64,000 nucleotides of DNA from Herbidospora yilanensis (GTDB lineage: Bacteria; Actinomycetota; Actinomycetes; Streptosporangiales; Streptosporangiaceae), in contig NZ_BBXE01000043.1 of assembly GCF_001570565.1 (NCBI RefSeq), positions 19,477-83,476 on the forward strand. The letters are read 5' to 3'. The notes below the pieces were generated by a model. The model was not told where the DNA came from. It saw only the letters and a list, made by a program, of their open reading frames with translations, and ran no database searches. A program made the position numbers and the translations under genes. Shown here in pieces: positions 18,042 through 26,388 of this stretch. Every line of letters starts with the position of its first letter. Within the stretch, counting starts at the first letter, position 1.

Positions 18042-18587
18042 ATGGCCACGTTCGACAGAGACGCCGGTTTAGCCGAATACCACGAGGCCCTCGCCAAGGC
18101 GAACGAGAGCGGGCGGGAGACCCCCTCGTCGATGAGCCATCGCGTGCGCGGCGTCCTGATAGGGCTCATGGGTCTGGTGATCCTGGCGGCCGCCGCGTTC
18201 TTCCTCTACGACGAGTGGTATGGGCCGACCTACGGCAAGCCCGCCACCGGGACCGTGGTCGAGATCGAATACCGGAAGGTGTACGTCGAGTTCACCCCGG
18301 CCGGGGGCGTGCCCCAGGTGGGCTTCGTCTACATCCCCAGGGGAGAGCCGCTGCCGAAGGCGGGCGAGCCGTTCGAGATCCGCTACCTCGAAGGTTCGGC
18401 CCCCGGCGGGATCGTCGGCGTCTGGACCACGGACGAGCCGTCGCCCATCGCATGGCCGGTGATCATGACTCTCCTGGCTCTCGGCGCGTTGGCGGCCGGG
18501 GCCATGGAGTTCTCCGGCCGCGCGCCCTGGCATGACGCCGTCGTGCTGGACGAGCGGTCGATCAAGGCTCGATCAAGCCGGCCCTGA
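18042..18587 (+). CDS. DUF3592-like membrane protein
   Basis: This 181-residue protein has a charged N-terminus of ~35 residues, one hydrophobic helix (LIGLMGLVILAAAAFFLYDE), an outer beta-rich domain of ~75 residues (TGTVVEIEYRKVYVEFT onward) and a second helix (ITMTLLALGALAAGA-like segment near 140-158). The layout and the GTVV..Y..VEF pattern resemble DUF3592 proteins, whose role is unknown. Its 3' end overlaps the convergent response-regulator gene by 26 bases. Confidence 0.6.
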   Translation: MATFDRDAGLAEYHEALAKANESGRETPSSMSHRVRGVLIGLMGLVILAAAAFFLYDEWYGPTYGKPATGTVVEIEYRKVYVEFTPAGGVPQVGFVYIPRGEPLPKAGEPFEIRYLEGSAPGGIVGVWTTDEPSPIAWPVIMTLLALGALAAGAMEFSGRAPWHDAVVLDERSIKARSSRP

Positions 18588-19206
18588 TCGCGTAGCGGGT
18601 CAGGTCGAGCCGGTCGCTCATGCCCAGCTTGGCCAGGATGTTGGCGCGGTGCCGGTCGACCGTCTTCGGGCTGATGACCAGGGTCTCGGCGATGGCCTTC
18701 GCCGAGTTGCCCTCGGCGATCAGCTTGACGATCTCCTCCTCGCGCGGGGTCAGTATCTGGTCGGGCAGCGCCTCGCCCCGGCGGTGCCGGTGGAGGTAGT
18801 CGCGGATCAGCGCGGTGACCGCGCCGGGGTAGAGGAACGGCTCGCCGCGTACGGCGGCCCGGCAGGCCTCGATGAGATCGCGGTCGGCGACCGACTTCAG
18901 CACGTAGCCCGAGGCGCCGGCCTTGAGCGACTCGAAGAAGTACTGCTCGTTGTCGTACATCGACAGGATCAGGATGCGGATGCCCGGCCACCGCTTGGAG
19001 ATCTCCCTGGCGGCCTGCAGGCCGGTCATCCGGGGCATCGCGATGTCGAGGACGGCCAGGTCGACGTCCTGGTCCCGGCAGGCGTCGACGGCCTCCGCGC
19101 CGTCGGCGGCCTCCGCGACGACCTCCAGGTCGGGTTCGGCGTCGAGGATCAGGCGCACCCCCCGGCGCACCAGCGCGTGGTCGTCGGCCAGCAGGATCCG
19201 CGTCAT
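18562..19206 (-). CDS. NarL/LuxR-family response regulator
   Basis: This 214-residue regulator has a receiver domain with acidic pocket ADDH, phosphoacceptor Asp in AVLDIAMPRMTG and Lys in YVLKSV. The C-terminal LuxR helix-turn-helix is LTPREEEIVKLIAEGNSAKA then LVISPKTVDRHRANIL. It overlaps the upstream kinase by one base (TGATG), so the two form an operon and a cognate pair. Targets are unknown; the divergent CBS/transporter operon is adjacent. Confidence 0.93.
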   Translation of the reverse strand: MTRILLADDHALVRRGVRLILDAEPDLEVVAEAADGAEAVDACRDQDVDLAVLDIAMPRMTGLQAAREISKRWPGIRILILSMYDNEQYFFESLKAGASGYVLKSVADRDLIEACRAAVRGEPFLYPGAVTALIRDYLHRHRRGEALPDQILTPREEEIVKLIAEGNSAKAIAETLVISPKTVDRHRANILAKLGMSDRLDLTRYAIRAGLIEP

Positions 19207-20132
19207 CAGATCACCCCGGGTATCGTCAGCGTGACCTCGGTGCCCTGCTCCGACGTCACGGTCAGGCGGGCGCCGATCAGCAGCGCCCGTTCCTGCATAC
19301 CCCGCATTCCGGCTCCGTCGGCACGCGCGCCGCCGATTCCGTCATCGGTGATCTTGAGCACGAGGTCGCGACCCTCAGGGCGGAGCGAGAGCCGCACCGA
19401 AGAGGCCTTGGAGTGGCGCACCACGTTGGTGAGGCTCTCCTGGGCGATGCGGTAGATGACCAGTTCGACCTCCGGGGTGAGCGGCGGCAGCGCCTCGATC
19501 CGGCGGGTCACGTCGACGGCGGGGGCCACGTCGGCGGTCAGCGCGGTCAGCGCGCTGTGCAGGCCGAGGTCTTCCAGCACCCCCGGGCGGAGCCGCCGGG
19601 CGACCTGCCTGACCTCGTCGAGGCTGCCCCGCACGGTGTCTCTGACCAGTTGCAGTTCCTCCGACAACTCGGCGGGGGCGCGGTCGGCGACCCGCTTCAG
19701 GCCGAGCAGCGCCACGGTCAGGCTCTGGCCGATCTCGTCGTGCAGCTCGCGGGCGATGCGCTGGCGTTCGTTCTCCTGGGCGGCCAGGGCGTGGGCGGTG
19801 GCCGACGACCGTTCGGTCTCCAGGCGTTCGAGCATCGTGTTGAAGGAGTCGATCAGGTAGGTCAGGTCGCCGTTCCCCCGGTCGACCGCCCGGTCGTGGG
19901 TGTGCAGGTCGACGCGGTGCATGAGCGCCGTGAGGGTGGTGAGCGGCGCCAGGCTGCGCCGCAGCAGCAGCGCGTTGGTGACCAGGATGAGGGCCAGCCC
20001 CGCCCCCAGCACCAGGATCTCGCGGAGCAGGACCGGCGAGGACACCGTCGCCGGCGAGAACGCCAGCGCGAGCGCGCCGATCGTGAACACCGCGCCGTTG
20101 ATCACGCACAGTCGCCAGAACAAGGGCCCCAT
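19206..20132 (-). CDS. NarL-type sensor histidine kinase
   Basis: This 308-residue kinase starts at ATG 20132; an in-frame ATG at 20168 would add 12 residues. Two membrane helices (VINGAVFTIGALALAF and LVLGAGLALILVTNALLL) enclose almost no outer loop, so sensing is probably intramembrane. A HAMP-like segment leads to the HisKA_3 motif ERQRIARELHDEIGQSLTVA with the phosphoacceptor His. The HATPase has LTNVVRHSKAS and DDGIGGA. It pairs with the response regulator at 18562-19206. Confidence 0.92.
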   Translation of the reverse strand: MGPLFWRLCVINGAVFTIGALALAFSPATVSSPVLLREILVLGAGLALILVTNALLLRRSLAPLTTLTALMHRVDLHTHDRAVDRGNGDLTYLIDSFNTMLERLETERSSATAHALAAQENERQRIARELHDEIGQSLTVALLGLKRVADRAPAELSEELQLVRDTVRGSLDEVRQVARRLRPGVLEDLGLHSALTALTADVAPAVDVTRRIEALPPLTPEVELVIYRIAQESLTNVVRHSKASSVRLSLRPEGRDLVLKITDDGIGGARADGAGMRGMQERALLIGARLTVTSEQGTEVTLTIPGVI

Positions 20133-20267
20133 GGTTCCAGGTTGGCAAGGCTTGTCGGTTCTGTCCATGCAGGCTGCGGGGCCCCGAAGATGGGTGCCAG
20201 ACCCCATAGTCGGACAAAAGGTTGCAAGGAAGACTGAAGGAGTTCCTAACTCCGGAGGTGACAGGCC

Positions 20268-20759
20268 GTGACCGAAACCTACGCGACCTCCCGTCCGGCG
20301 CGAGTGGATGGTGACATGCAAGCGCGCGACATCGCCGCGACCCTGCCGACCGTGACCTCGACCGACCCGGTCGTCCGTGCGGTTCGGATCATGGTCCTCA
20401 ACCGGCTCCCCGGCCTCATCGTGGTCGACGGGCAGAGCCGGCCCTGGACGGTGCTGCCGGGCACCCAGGTGCTCCGGCTGGCGATACCGCTGAGCATCCA
20501 CGAGGACCCCGCCCTGGCGCGGACGCTGGACGAGACCCATGCCGATGTGTTCTGGCAGGAGATCGGCAACCTGACGGTGGGCGACTGCCTGCCCAAACCC
20601 GTGGCCCGACCCGTTACCGTCCCGATGGGGGCGACGCTGCTGGAGATCGCCGCGCTGATGGCGCGGGCCCGCAGCCCGCTGGTGGCGGTGGTACGCGACG
20701 ACGGCACACTCCATGGCGCGATCACGCTCGAACGTCTGCTGATCAGCCTGTCCATCTGA
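20268..20759 (+). CDS. CBS-domain protein
   Basis: This 163-residue protein starts at GTG 20268 with GGAGG at 20254-20258. Two CBS motifs span the protein: [20 protein letters not shown] through LIVVDGQ, and [20 protein letters not shown] through [14 protein letters not shown] pairs bind adenosine nucleotides and gate transporters or enzymes. The ArsB/NhaD-type transporter begins 125 bases downstream on the same strand, so it may be a nucleotide-responsive regulator of that carrier. Confidence 0.85.
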   Translation: MTETYATSRPARVDGDMQARDIAATLPTVTSTDPVVRAVRIMVLNRLPGLIVVDGQSRPWTVLPGTQVLRLAIPLSIHEDPALARTLDETHADVFWQEIGNLTVGDCLPKPVARPVTVPMGATLLEIAALMARARSPLVAVVRDDGTLHGAITLERLLISLSI

Positions 20760-20782
20760 GGCCTGACCTTTTCTGACTTGGG

Positions 20783-20821
20783 CGCCGGCGGCCGTGACTG
20801 TGCGGGCGGTCCCCGCCGGCG
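20783..20821 (+). terminator. Nine-base-pair hairpin between CBS gene and transporter
   Basis: CGCCGGCGG at 20783-20791 pairs perfectly with CCGCCGGCG at 20813-20821, with a 21-base loop. It begins 24 bases after the CBS stop and ends 63 bases before the transporter start. There is no U-tract. It could be a partial terminator, an mRNA stabiliser or part of a leader element of the transporter. Confidence 0.4.
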
Positions 20822-20884
20822 TCCAACCCCTCACTTGCCCGGAGGTCGTTTTCGCATGCCCACCGTTCCGCTGGCCAGGCCGGG

Positions 20885-22168
20885 ATGAGCGCAATCCTCG
20901 CCGTCGCCGTCTTCGTGATCGCGTTCTACTTCATCGCCACGGAGAAGGCGGACAAGGTCAAGGTCGTTCTCATCGCCGCCGGGGTCATGACCGTCCTCGG
21001 TTTCGCGCCCGGAGCGGAAGTGTTCTTCTCCGAGCATTCCGGCGTCGACTGGAACGTCATCTTCCTGCTGCTCGGCATGATGGTCATCGTCGGGGTGGTC
21101 AAGCAGACCGGGTTGTTCGACTATCTGGCCATCTGGGCGGCGAAACGGTCACTCGGGCGGCCCTACCGGCTGATGGTCATGTTGATGGCCATCACGGCCG
21201 TCGCCTCGCCGTTCCTCGACAACGTCACCACGATCATGCTGGTCGCACCGGTGACGGTGATGGTCTGCAACCGGCTGCGCATCCCGGCCCAGCCCTATCT
21301 GATCGCCGAGATCCTCGCCTCGAACATCGGCGGCGCCGCCACCCTGATCGGCGACCCGCCCAACATCATCATCGGCAGCCGCGCGGGCCTGACCTTCAAC
21401 GACTTCCTGATCCACATGGCCCCGGCCGTCGTCGTGATCTTCGCGGCGTTCGTGCTGCTCACCTACCCGCTGTTCCGCAAGTCCTTCGAATACCACCCCG
21501 AGCACGTCGCGGCCGTCATGGCCCTCCAGGAGAGGCGTGCCATCACCGACACGCGGCTCCTGATCAAGTCGCTGGCGGTGCTGGGCGGCGTGGTGGTCGC
21601 GTTCGGGCTGCACTCGGTCGTGCACCTCCAGCCGTCGATCGTCGCCCTGGTGGGCGCCGGCGTCATGCTGCTGGTCACCAAGGTCGACCTCTCGGACGTG
21701 CTCAAAGAGGTCGAATGGCCCACGCTGGTCTTCTTCATGGGCCTGTTCGTGATGGTCGCCGGGCTCACCCACACCGGGGCGATCCGGGCGATCGGCGAGT
21801 GGACCGTGGACCTGTTCGGCCAGAACCACTTCGCCGCCGCCACGTCACTTCTCTTCGGATCGGCCGTGCTGGGGGCGTTCTTCGACAACATCCCGTACGT
21901 CGCCACGATGGCCCCGGTGGTCGAGGGCATGGCCGCCGCCGCCCCCGACCCGCAGACCTCGCAGGCCCTCTGGTGGTCGTTCGCCTTCGGCGCCGACTTC
22001 GGGGGCAACGGCACGGCCGTCGCGGCCAGCGCCAACGTGGTCGCGATCGGCATCGCCGCCCGGACGGGCAACCCGATCTCGTTCTGGCAGTTCACCCGCT
22101 ACGGAATCGTGGTGACCCTGCTGAGCACGACCATGGCGTGGGCCTACATCTGGCTCCGCTACTTCTGA
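20885..22168 (+). CDS. ArsB/NhaD-type ion transporter (IT superfamily)
   Basis: This 427-residue protein has about 11-12 hydrophobic segments. The IT-superfamily signatures are duplicated: FLDNVTTIMLVAPVTVMVC in the first half and FFDNIPYVATMAPVVEGM in the second, with NIGGAATLIGDPPNIIIGSR between them. These match ArsB/NhaD/CitM carriers, which move arsenite, Na+/H+ or dicarboxylates. No ars genes are nearby, so Na+/H+ antiport or an organic-anion role is as likely as arsenite. The upstream CBS protein suggests nucleotide-dependent control. Confidence 0.85.
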   Translation: MSAILAVAVFVIAFYFIATEKADKVKVVLIAAGVMTVLGFAPGAEVFFSEHSGVDWNVIFLLLGMMVIVGVVKQTGLFDYLAIWAAKRSLGRPYRLMVMLMAITAVASPFLDNVTTIMLVAPVTVMVCNRLRIPAQPYLIAEILASNIGGAATLIGDPPNIIIGSRAGLTFNDFLIHMAPAVVVIFAAFVLLTYPLFRKSFEYHPEHVAAVMALQERRAITDTRLLIKSLAVLGGVVVAFGLHSVVHLQPSIVALVGAGVMLLVTKVDLSDVLKEVEWPTLVFFMGLFVMVAGLTHTGAIRAIGEWTVDLFGQNHFAAATSLLFGSAVLGAFFDNIPYVATMAPVVEGMAAAAPDPQTSQALWWSFAFGADFGGNGTAVAASANVVAIGIAARTGNPISFWQFTRYGIVVTLLSTTMAWAYIWLRYF

Positions 22169-23319
22169 TGGGCCTTGCCGTGCGCCACGGGGCAGCCCTT
22201 GGCGGCGTACAGGAGGAACTGGGTCGACTCCTCGGCGGAGAAGTTGTCGTCGGAACCGATCACCAGGGTGCACTCGCCGGTCTTCAGGCGCGGTCCCCAG
22301 GCCAGGCTTTCGAGGTTCTGCGTGGGCTCGGGCCGGTTGATGTCGAGGACCAGCGTCTTGCGGACCGGCCGGTAGAACATGCGGGTCATCAGGCTGTCGC
22401 GGTTCAGGATGTTGGTCGCGCCGCGCAGGTCGATCTCGTAGAGCCGCACCCGGTAGTTGACGCCCTCGATCCACGACCGCTCCAGCGCCAGGTAGCGGTG
22501 GTCGTCGATGGCCAGCAGCTCCGATACCCCGCTGTCGGTGGCGCCGGTCGGCGGGATCGGGGCGGCGGGCAGCTTCTCGATCGGGTAGGCGTACTGGGCG
22601 CGGACCCGGCCCTCGCGGTTCCAGACGGTGATCCGGGCGGGGGCGCCGCCGTCGACGGTCGGCGGGGCGCCGTCCTCGAAGCGCGGACCCTCGACGATCG
22701 CGGTGATCCGGCGTTTGGTCAGCGTCAGGCCCTCGATGCCGAAGTTGCGGCGCGGCCCCCGGTTCTCGTCGGTCAGCAGCAGGTTGTCGGGTAGCTGGAG
22801 GCCCCGGACGTGCTCGCCCTGCCGGTTGACCCAGCGGATGAACTGCTGCGACAGCGGGATGGCGGTGTTCTGCGGGTCGGGCCGGTCACCCTCGCTCGAC
22901 CAGACCAGCTTCCGGTTCAGCGGGTCCCAGCGGATGCTCTCGGGGTCGGCCGAGTCGGGCTGCGCGTAGGCGGGGTAGGGCGAGCCGTCGGGCCGCTTCA
23001 GGGTGTGGACGCTCTTGATCGACACCCCGCGGAACTCGCCGGTCCGCCGGTTGATGTCGAGCTTTCCGGTGTAGAACCGGGCCGGCTGGTAGCGCCAGCG
23101 GTCGTCGGAGATGAAATACCAGGTCCCGGTGGCCGGGTCGCGGTCGATCCCGGAGATGCCGCCGAACGTGGTGCCCTCGACCTGAGTCAGGTGCGGCAAC
23201 CGCTGCTCACCGAGGAACCGGGTGATCCGGAAGTCCGGCCGGTCGGCCGCCAGCGCGGGCGGGGCCAGGCCGATCAGGGCCATGGCCACCAGGGCGATCC
23301 GGGCAAGATGGTGTCGCAC
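22159..23319 (-). CDS. Secreted esterase-like phytase-family protein
   Basis: The protein has 386 residues from GTG 23319, with GAGGAG a few bases upstream. An upstream in-frame ATG at 23412 adds only a basic low-complexity stretch. The signal peptide ends near APPALAADR. The domain matches the phytase-like family (PF13449): FGGISGIDRDPATGTWYFIS, SADPESIRWDP, NFGIEGLTLTKRR, LERSWIEGVNYRVRLYEID and NLESLAWGPRL. Proteins of this family are extracytoplasmic beta-propellers with unproven phosphatase or esterase activity. The 3' end overlaps the transporter gene by 10 bases. Confidence 0.85.
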   Translation of the reverse strand: MRHHLARIALVAMALIGLAPPALAADRPDFRITRFLGEQRLPHLTQVEGTTFGGISGIDRDPATGTWYFISDDRWRYQPARFYTGKLDINRRTGEFRGVSIKSVHTLKRPDGSPYPAYAQPDSADPESIRWDPLNRKLVWSSEGDRPDPQNTAIPLSQQFIRWVNRQGEHVRGLQLPDNLLLTDENRGPRRNFGIEGLTLTKRRITAIVEGPRFEDGAPPTVDGGAPARITVWNREGRVRAQYAYPIEKLPAAPIPPTGATDSGVSELLAIDDHRYLALERSWIEGVNYRVRLYEIDLRGATNILNRDSLMTRMFYRPVRKTLVLDINRPEPTQNLESLAWGPRLKTGECTLVIGSDDNFSAEESTQFLLYAAKGCPVAHGKAHQK

Positions 23320-23463
23320 GATTCTCCTCGTCCCCCGAACAATTCGATCGGGGTCATGAGATCGCGTACGACGGCGCAAGTCACGCGTGGAGATCCGGGC
23401 GCGCTTCCGCAATTCCCCGCATTTCGCGCCTAGCGGGACGGTTCCTTGACCTTCCCCTGATAC

Positions 23464-24123
23464 TCACGGGAGTTCGGCGAACCGCTCCACATCGTCGGTG
23501 CGCCCGGAGATCAGGATCACGTCGCCGTAGGAGAGCTCGGTGTCGGCGGTCGCGTACGTGAAATCCTCGTTCGGACTCTTCACGGCCACCACCGTGACCC
23601 CGTATTTGCGGCGCAGGTTCGACTCTCCGAGGGGCCGCCCCACGTATTCGCGCGGCGGGCGCGTCTTGCAGAGCGCGAAGTCGTCGTCGACCTGCATGTA
23701 GTCGAGCATCCGGCCGCTCACCAGCCGCGCCACCCGCTCGCCCATGTCGTTGTCGGGGAACACCACGTGGTGGACGCCGATGCGGCGCAGGATCTGGCCG
23801 TGCTGCTTGGTGACGGCCTTGGCCCAGATGTCGTCGATCTCCATCTCGACCAGCAGGGCGGCGGTCAGGATGCTCGCCTCCAGGCCGGTCCCGATCGCGA
23901 CCACGGCCCGGTAGAAGTCGGGCACGCCGAGCTGCCGCAGCGCCTCCAGGTCGGTCGCGTCGGCGGTCGCCACGTGGGTGATGCTCCCGGCCAGGTGTTG
24001 CACGGTCTTGGGGTTGTTGTCGATGGCCAGCACCTCGGTGCCCCGGCGGGTGAGTTCGAGAGCCAGCGAGCTCCCGAACCGGCCCAGTCCGATGACCACG
24101 ACCGCGTCGCTCTTGTCAGCCAA
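23464..24123 (-). CDS. trkA: Potassium uptake regulatory subunit TrkA/KtrA
   Basis: This 219-residue cytosolic RCK protein has an N-terminal Rossmann fold (VVVIGLGRFGSSLALEL, acidic IDNN for nucleotide ribose) and a C-terminal RCK_C domain (VGRPLGESNLRRKYGVTVVA to LISGRTDDVERF). It binds ATP/ADP or NAD(H) and gates the TrkH channel encoded just upstream. The two genes overlap by eight bases, showing a KtrAB-type two-gene operon. Confidence 0.93.
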   Translation of the reverse strand: MADKSDAVVVIGLGRFGSSLALELTRRGTEVLAIDNNPKTVQHLAGSITHVATADATDLEALRQLGVPDFYRAVVAIGTGLEASILTAALLVEMEIDDIWAKAVTKQHGQILRRIGVHHVVFPDNDMGERVARLVSGRMLDYMQVDDDFALCKTRPPREYVGRPLGESNLRRKYGVTVVAVKSPNEDFTYATADTELSYGDVILISGRTDDVERFAELP

Positions 24124-25480
24124 CGATCACACGCTCCTCGGGGAGTTCGTAACGGCGGGTGCGTTCCTTCAACGCCAGCGCCGAGCCAAGAGTGAGGGGG
24201 CCGATGCGCCCGATGAACATCAGGACCAGCAGCAGCACCTGCCCCGCCTGCGGCAGATCAGCCGTGATGCCGGTCGACAGGCCCACCACGCCGGTGGCCG
24301 ACACGACCTCGAACAGCACCTCTCCCAGCGGATGGGGGCTGATCACCAGCAGCACGTACGTCGACACGGCCACCAGCGCCGCGCTCATCGCCGTGATGAC
24401 GATCGCCTGCCGCTGCACCGACGACGACAACCGCCGATGGCCGACGTTGACGTGGTTCTCGCCGCGCATCTCGGCCCACACGATCAGGACGACGAGCCCG
24501 AAGGTGGTCACCTTGATCCCGCCGGCCGTGCCGGCGCTGCCGCCGCCGATGAACATCAGCAGTTCGGTGGCCAGCCAGCTCGACGGCTCCATCGAGGCGA
24601 TGTCGATGCTGTTGAACCCGCCCGACCGGGGCATCACGGCGGTGAAGAACGCGGCCAGCAGCTTCCCCGGGTCGTCGAGCGCGCCCAGCGTCTTCGGGTT
24701 GTGCCACTCGGCCGACAGGAAGACGAGCGTGCCGCCGGCCAGCAGGACGGTCGTCACGAACAGGGTGATCCGGGTCAGCACCGACCAGCGGCCGGGGTGG
24801 CGCCAGACCCGCACCAGCTCGAAGATGACGGGGAACCCGAGGCCGCCGACGATGACCGCGACGGCGATGGTCAGGCAGATCCACGGATCGGCGGCGAACC
24901 TGATCAGGCCGTCGGGCCACAGGGCGAAACCGGCGTTGTTGAACGCCGAGATCGCATGGAAGAAGCCCAGATAGGCGCCGCGCAGCACGGGTTCGTCGTA
25001 GGCGACGACGAACCGGACACTCAGGATCGTGCCCGCGACCGTCTCGCAGAAGAGGCTGAACAACACGACGTTGCGGACCACCCGCCGCACGTCGCTCATG
25101 TTCATCGCGCGGGTCTCCACCTGCGCGATCATCTGGGTGCGCAGCTTCAGCCGCCGCGCGAGCAGGACCGTGAACAGGGTGGCCAGGGTCATGATCCCGA
25201 GGCCGCCCATCTTGATGAGCGCCGCGATCACGATCTCGCCGAACACCGACCAGTGGGCCGCGGTGTCGACCATGACCAGGCCGGTCACGCACGCCGCCGA
25301 GGTGGCGGTGAACAGGGCCGGCATCAGCCCGGGTGAGGTCCCGGACGTCGTCGCGACGGGCAGCGACAGCAGGAGGGTGCCCACCAGGATGGCGAACCCG
25401 AACCCGCCGACGACCACCCGAGCGGGATGGTGAAAGATCGACGGCCGGCGGACGCGCCGCGCCGTTAACAACCCAGCCAT
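24116..25480 (-). CDS. trkH: Potassium uptake membrane subunit TrkH/KtrB
   Basis: This 454-residue channel protein contains four M1-P-M2 repeats. Selectivity-filter-like segments are seen at SAACVTGLVMVDT, SAFNNAGFALWPDG, PRSGGFNSIDIA and SATGVVGLSTGIT, each with the conserved Gly. The short intramembrane loop GGGSAGTAGGIKV in the third repeat is typical of KtrB. It mediates K+ (or Na+-coupled K+) influx with TrkA. The gene is divergent from a MarR regulator across 74 bases. Confidence 0.93.
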   Translation of the reverse strand: MAGLLTARRVRRPSIFHHPARVVVGGFGFAILVGTLLLSLPVATTSGTSPGLMPALFTATSAACVTGLVMVDTAAHWSVFGEIVIAALIKMGGLGIMTLATLFTVLLARRLKLRTQMIAQVETRAMNMSDVRRVVRNVVLFSLFCETVAGTILSVRFVVAYDEPVLRGAYLGFFHAISAFNNAGFALWPDGLIRFAADPWICLTIAVAVIVGGLGFPVIFELVRVWRHPGRWSVLTRITLFVTTVLLAGGTLVFLSAEWHNPKTLGALDDPGKLLAAFFTAVMPRSGGFNSIDIASMEPSSWLATELLMFIGGGSAGTAGGIKVTTFGLVVLIVWAEMRGENHVNVGHRRLSSSVQRQAIVITAMSAALVAVSTYVLLVISPHPLGEVLFEVVSATGVVGLSTGITADLPQAGQVLLLVLMFIGRIGPLTLGSALALKERTRRYELPEERVIVG

Positions 25481-25522
25481 TGGAGAAACGCCTCCGGGAG
25501 CACGGCGTGATCGGCCCCCACG

Positions 25523-25544
25523 CTAACAGCAACCACCGGGTTAG
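25523..25544. promoter_or_regulatory. Small inverted repeat between trkH and MarR gene
   Basis: CTAAC at 25523-25527 and GTTAG at 25540-25544 form an inverted repeat with a 12-base spacer. It lies 11 bases upstream of the MarR start codon, inside the 74-base divergent gap. This is the right place for autoregulation, but five-base arms can occur by chance. Confidence 0.3.
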
Positions 25545-25554
25545 GGTGGAATGC

Positions 25555-26025
25555 ATGGCTTCCCGGCTCGCATCCAACTTCGGCTGGTCCATGGCGATGG
25601 TCCTGCGGCGCTGGCAGGAGTTCGCCGAGGAGGCCTTCAAAGACCTCCCCCACGGCAGCCGCGGGTTCCATTTACTCTCAGTGGTGGTGCACGAAGAAGT
25701 CCGCACCCAGGGCGCGCTCGCGACCAGGCTGGCCGTCGACCGGACCGTCCTGACCTATGTGATCGACGACCTTGAGAAGGCCGGGCTGATCGAGCGTCAG
25801 CAGGACCCACGCGACCGGCGTGCGTGCCGGATCGTCGCCACCGAGCAGGGCCGCAAGGTCCAGGCCGAGGGCGAGCGACGCATGGCCGACGCCGAGAGGC
25901 ACGTGCTCGGCGGCCTCCCGGAAGATCAGCGGGAGGCCTTTCGCGACTTCGCCGACCGGGCCGCCGAAGCGATCTTCAACGCCGCCCCCGGCACCGATCC
26001 CTGCCGCGCGACCGAGCGACCGTAG
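25555..26025 (+). CDS. MarR-family transcriptional regulator
   Basis: This 156-residue winged helix regulator starts at ATG 25555. The open frame further upstream crosses the divergent promoter region and is not used. The core is GFHLLSVVVHEEVRTQGALA, then the recognition helix region LAVDRTVLTYVIDDLEKAGL and the wing RQQDPRDRRACRIVAT. Helices at both ends form the dimer interface. The ligand is unknown. It is divergent from trkH and convergent with a small secreted-peptide gene, with one base between the stops. Confidence 0.88.
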   Translation: MASRLASNFGWSMAMVLRRWQEFAEEAFKDLPHGSRGFHLLSVVVHEEVRTQGALATRLAVDRTVLTYVIDDLEKAGLIERQQDPRDRRACRIVATEQGRKVQAEGERRMADAERHVLGGLPEDQREAFRDFADRAAEAIFNAAPGTDPCRATERP

Positions 26026-26026
26026 G

Positions 26027-26251
26027 TCAGGCGTACAGGAACCAGAACCACTGGTTGCCGCCCATGGTCTGGTAGACGCACCGGTAGCTGGTCCACCAGC
26101 CCCACTGGATGCCCAGGTTGCCGCCGTTGTAGCAGTCGGACTGGAGGTAGTAGGCGTACCGGATGCTGTCGGCCTGGGCGGGCGCGGCCGTGACCGAGAC
26201 GGTGAGGAACACGCCGCTGACGAGGGCGGCCGCGGCGAGCAGTCTGCGCAT
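26027..26251 (-). CDS. Small secreted Trp/Tyr-rich peptide
   Basis: The 74-residue precursor starts at ATG 26251 with AAGGA about 6 bases upstream. A signal peptide of about 27 residues ends at APAQA-DS. The mature ~46 residues are rich in aromatic residues (YAYYLQSDCYNGGNLGIQ, WGWWTSYRC, NQWFWFLYA) and hold exactly two Cys, likely one disulfide. It resembles the many small secreted actinomycete proteins with a single disulfide; no function is known. Confidence 0.75.
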   Translation of the reverse strand: MRRLLAAAALVSGVFLTVSVTAAPAQADSIRYAYYLQSDCYNGGNLGIQWGWWTSYRCVYQTMGGNQWFWFLYA

Positions 26252-26388
26252 GTCGATCCTTCGGGGGGAGTGGGGGCCGGCACCCGGAATATCGCACCGG
26301 CTCGGGCCGTCTCCCAGGCGTGCGCTCCGGAACGGGCGGCGACCTCGGCGGATGGTGTCCCGCTCGTGAAACCTTCAGCGGAGGAATG

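Noticed and set aside
20760..20884. A c-di-AMP or alkali-metal riboswitch before the ArsB/NhaD carrier
   Set aside because: Only a simple hairpin is visible; none of the conserved core bases of ydaO, nhaA-I or DUF1646 elements could be recognised.
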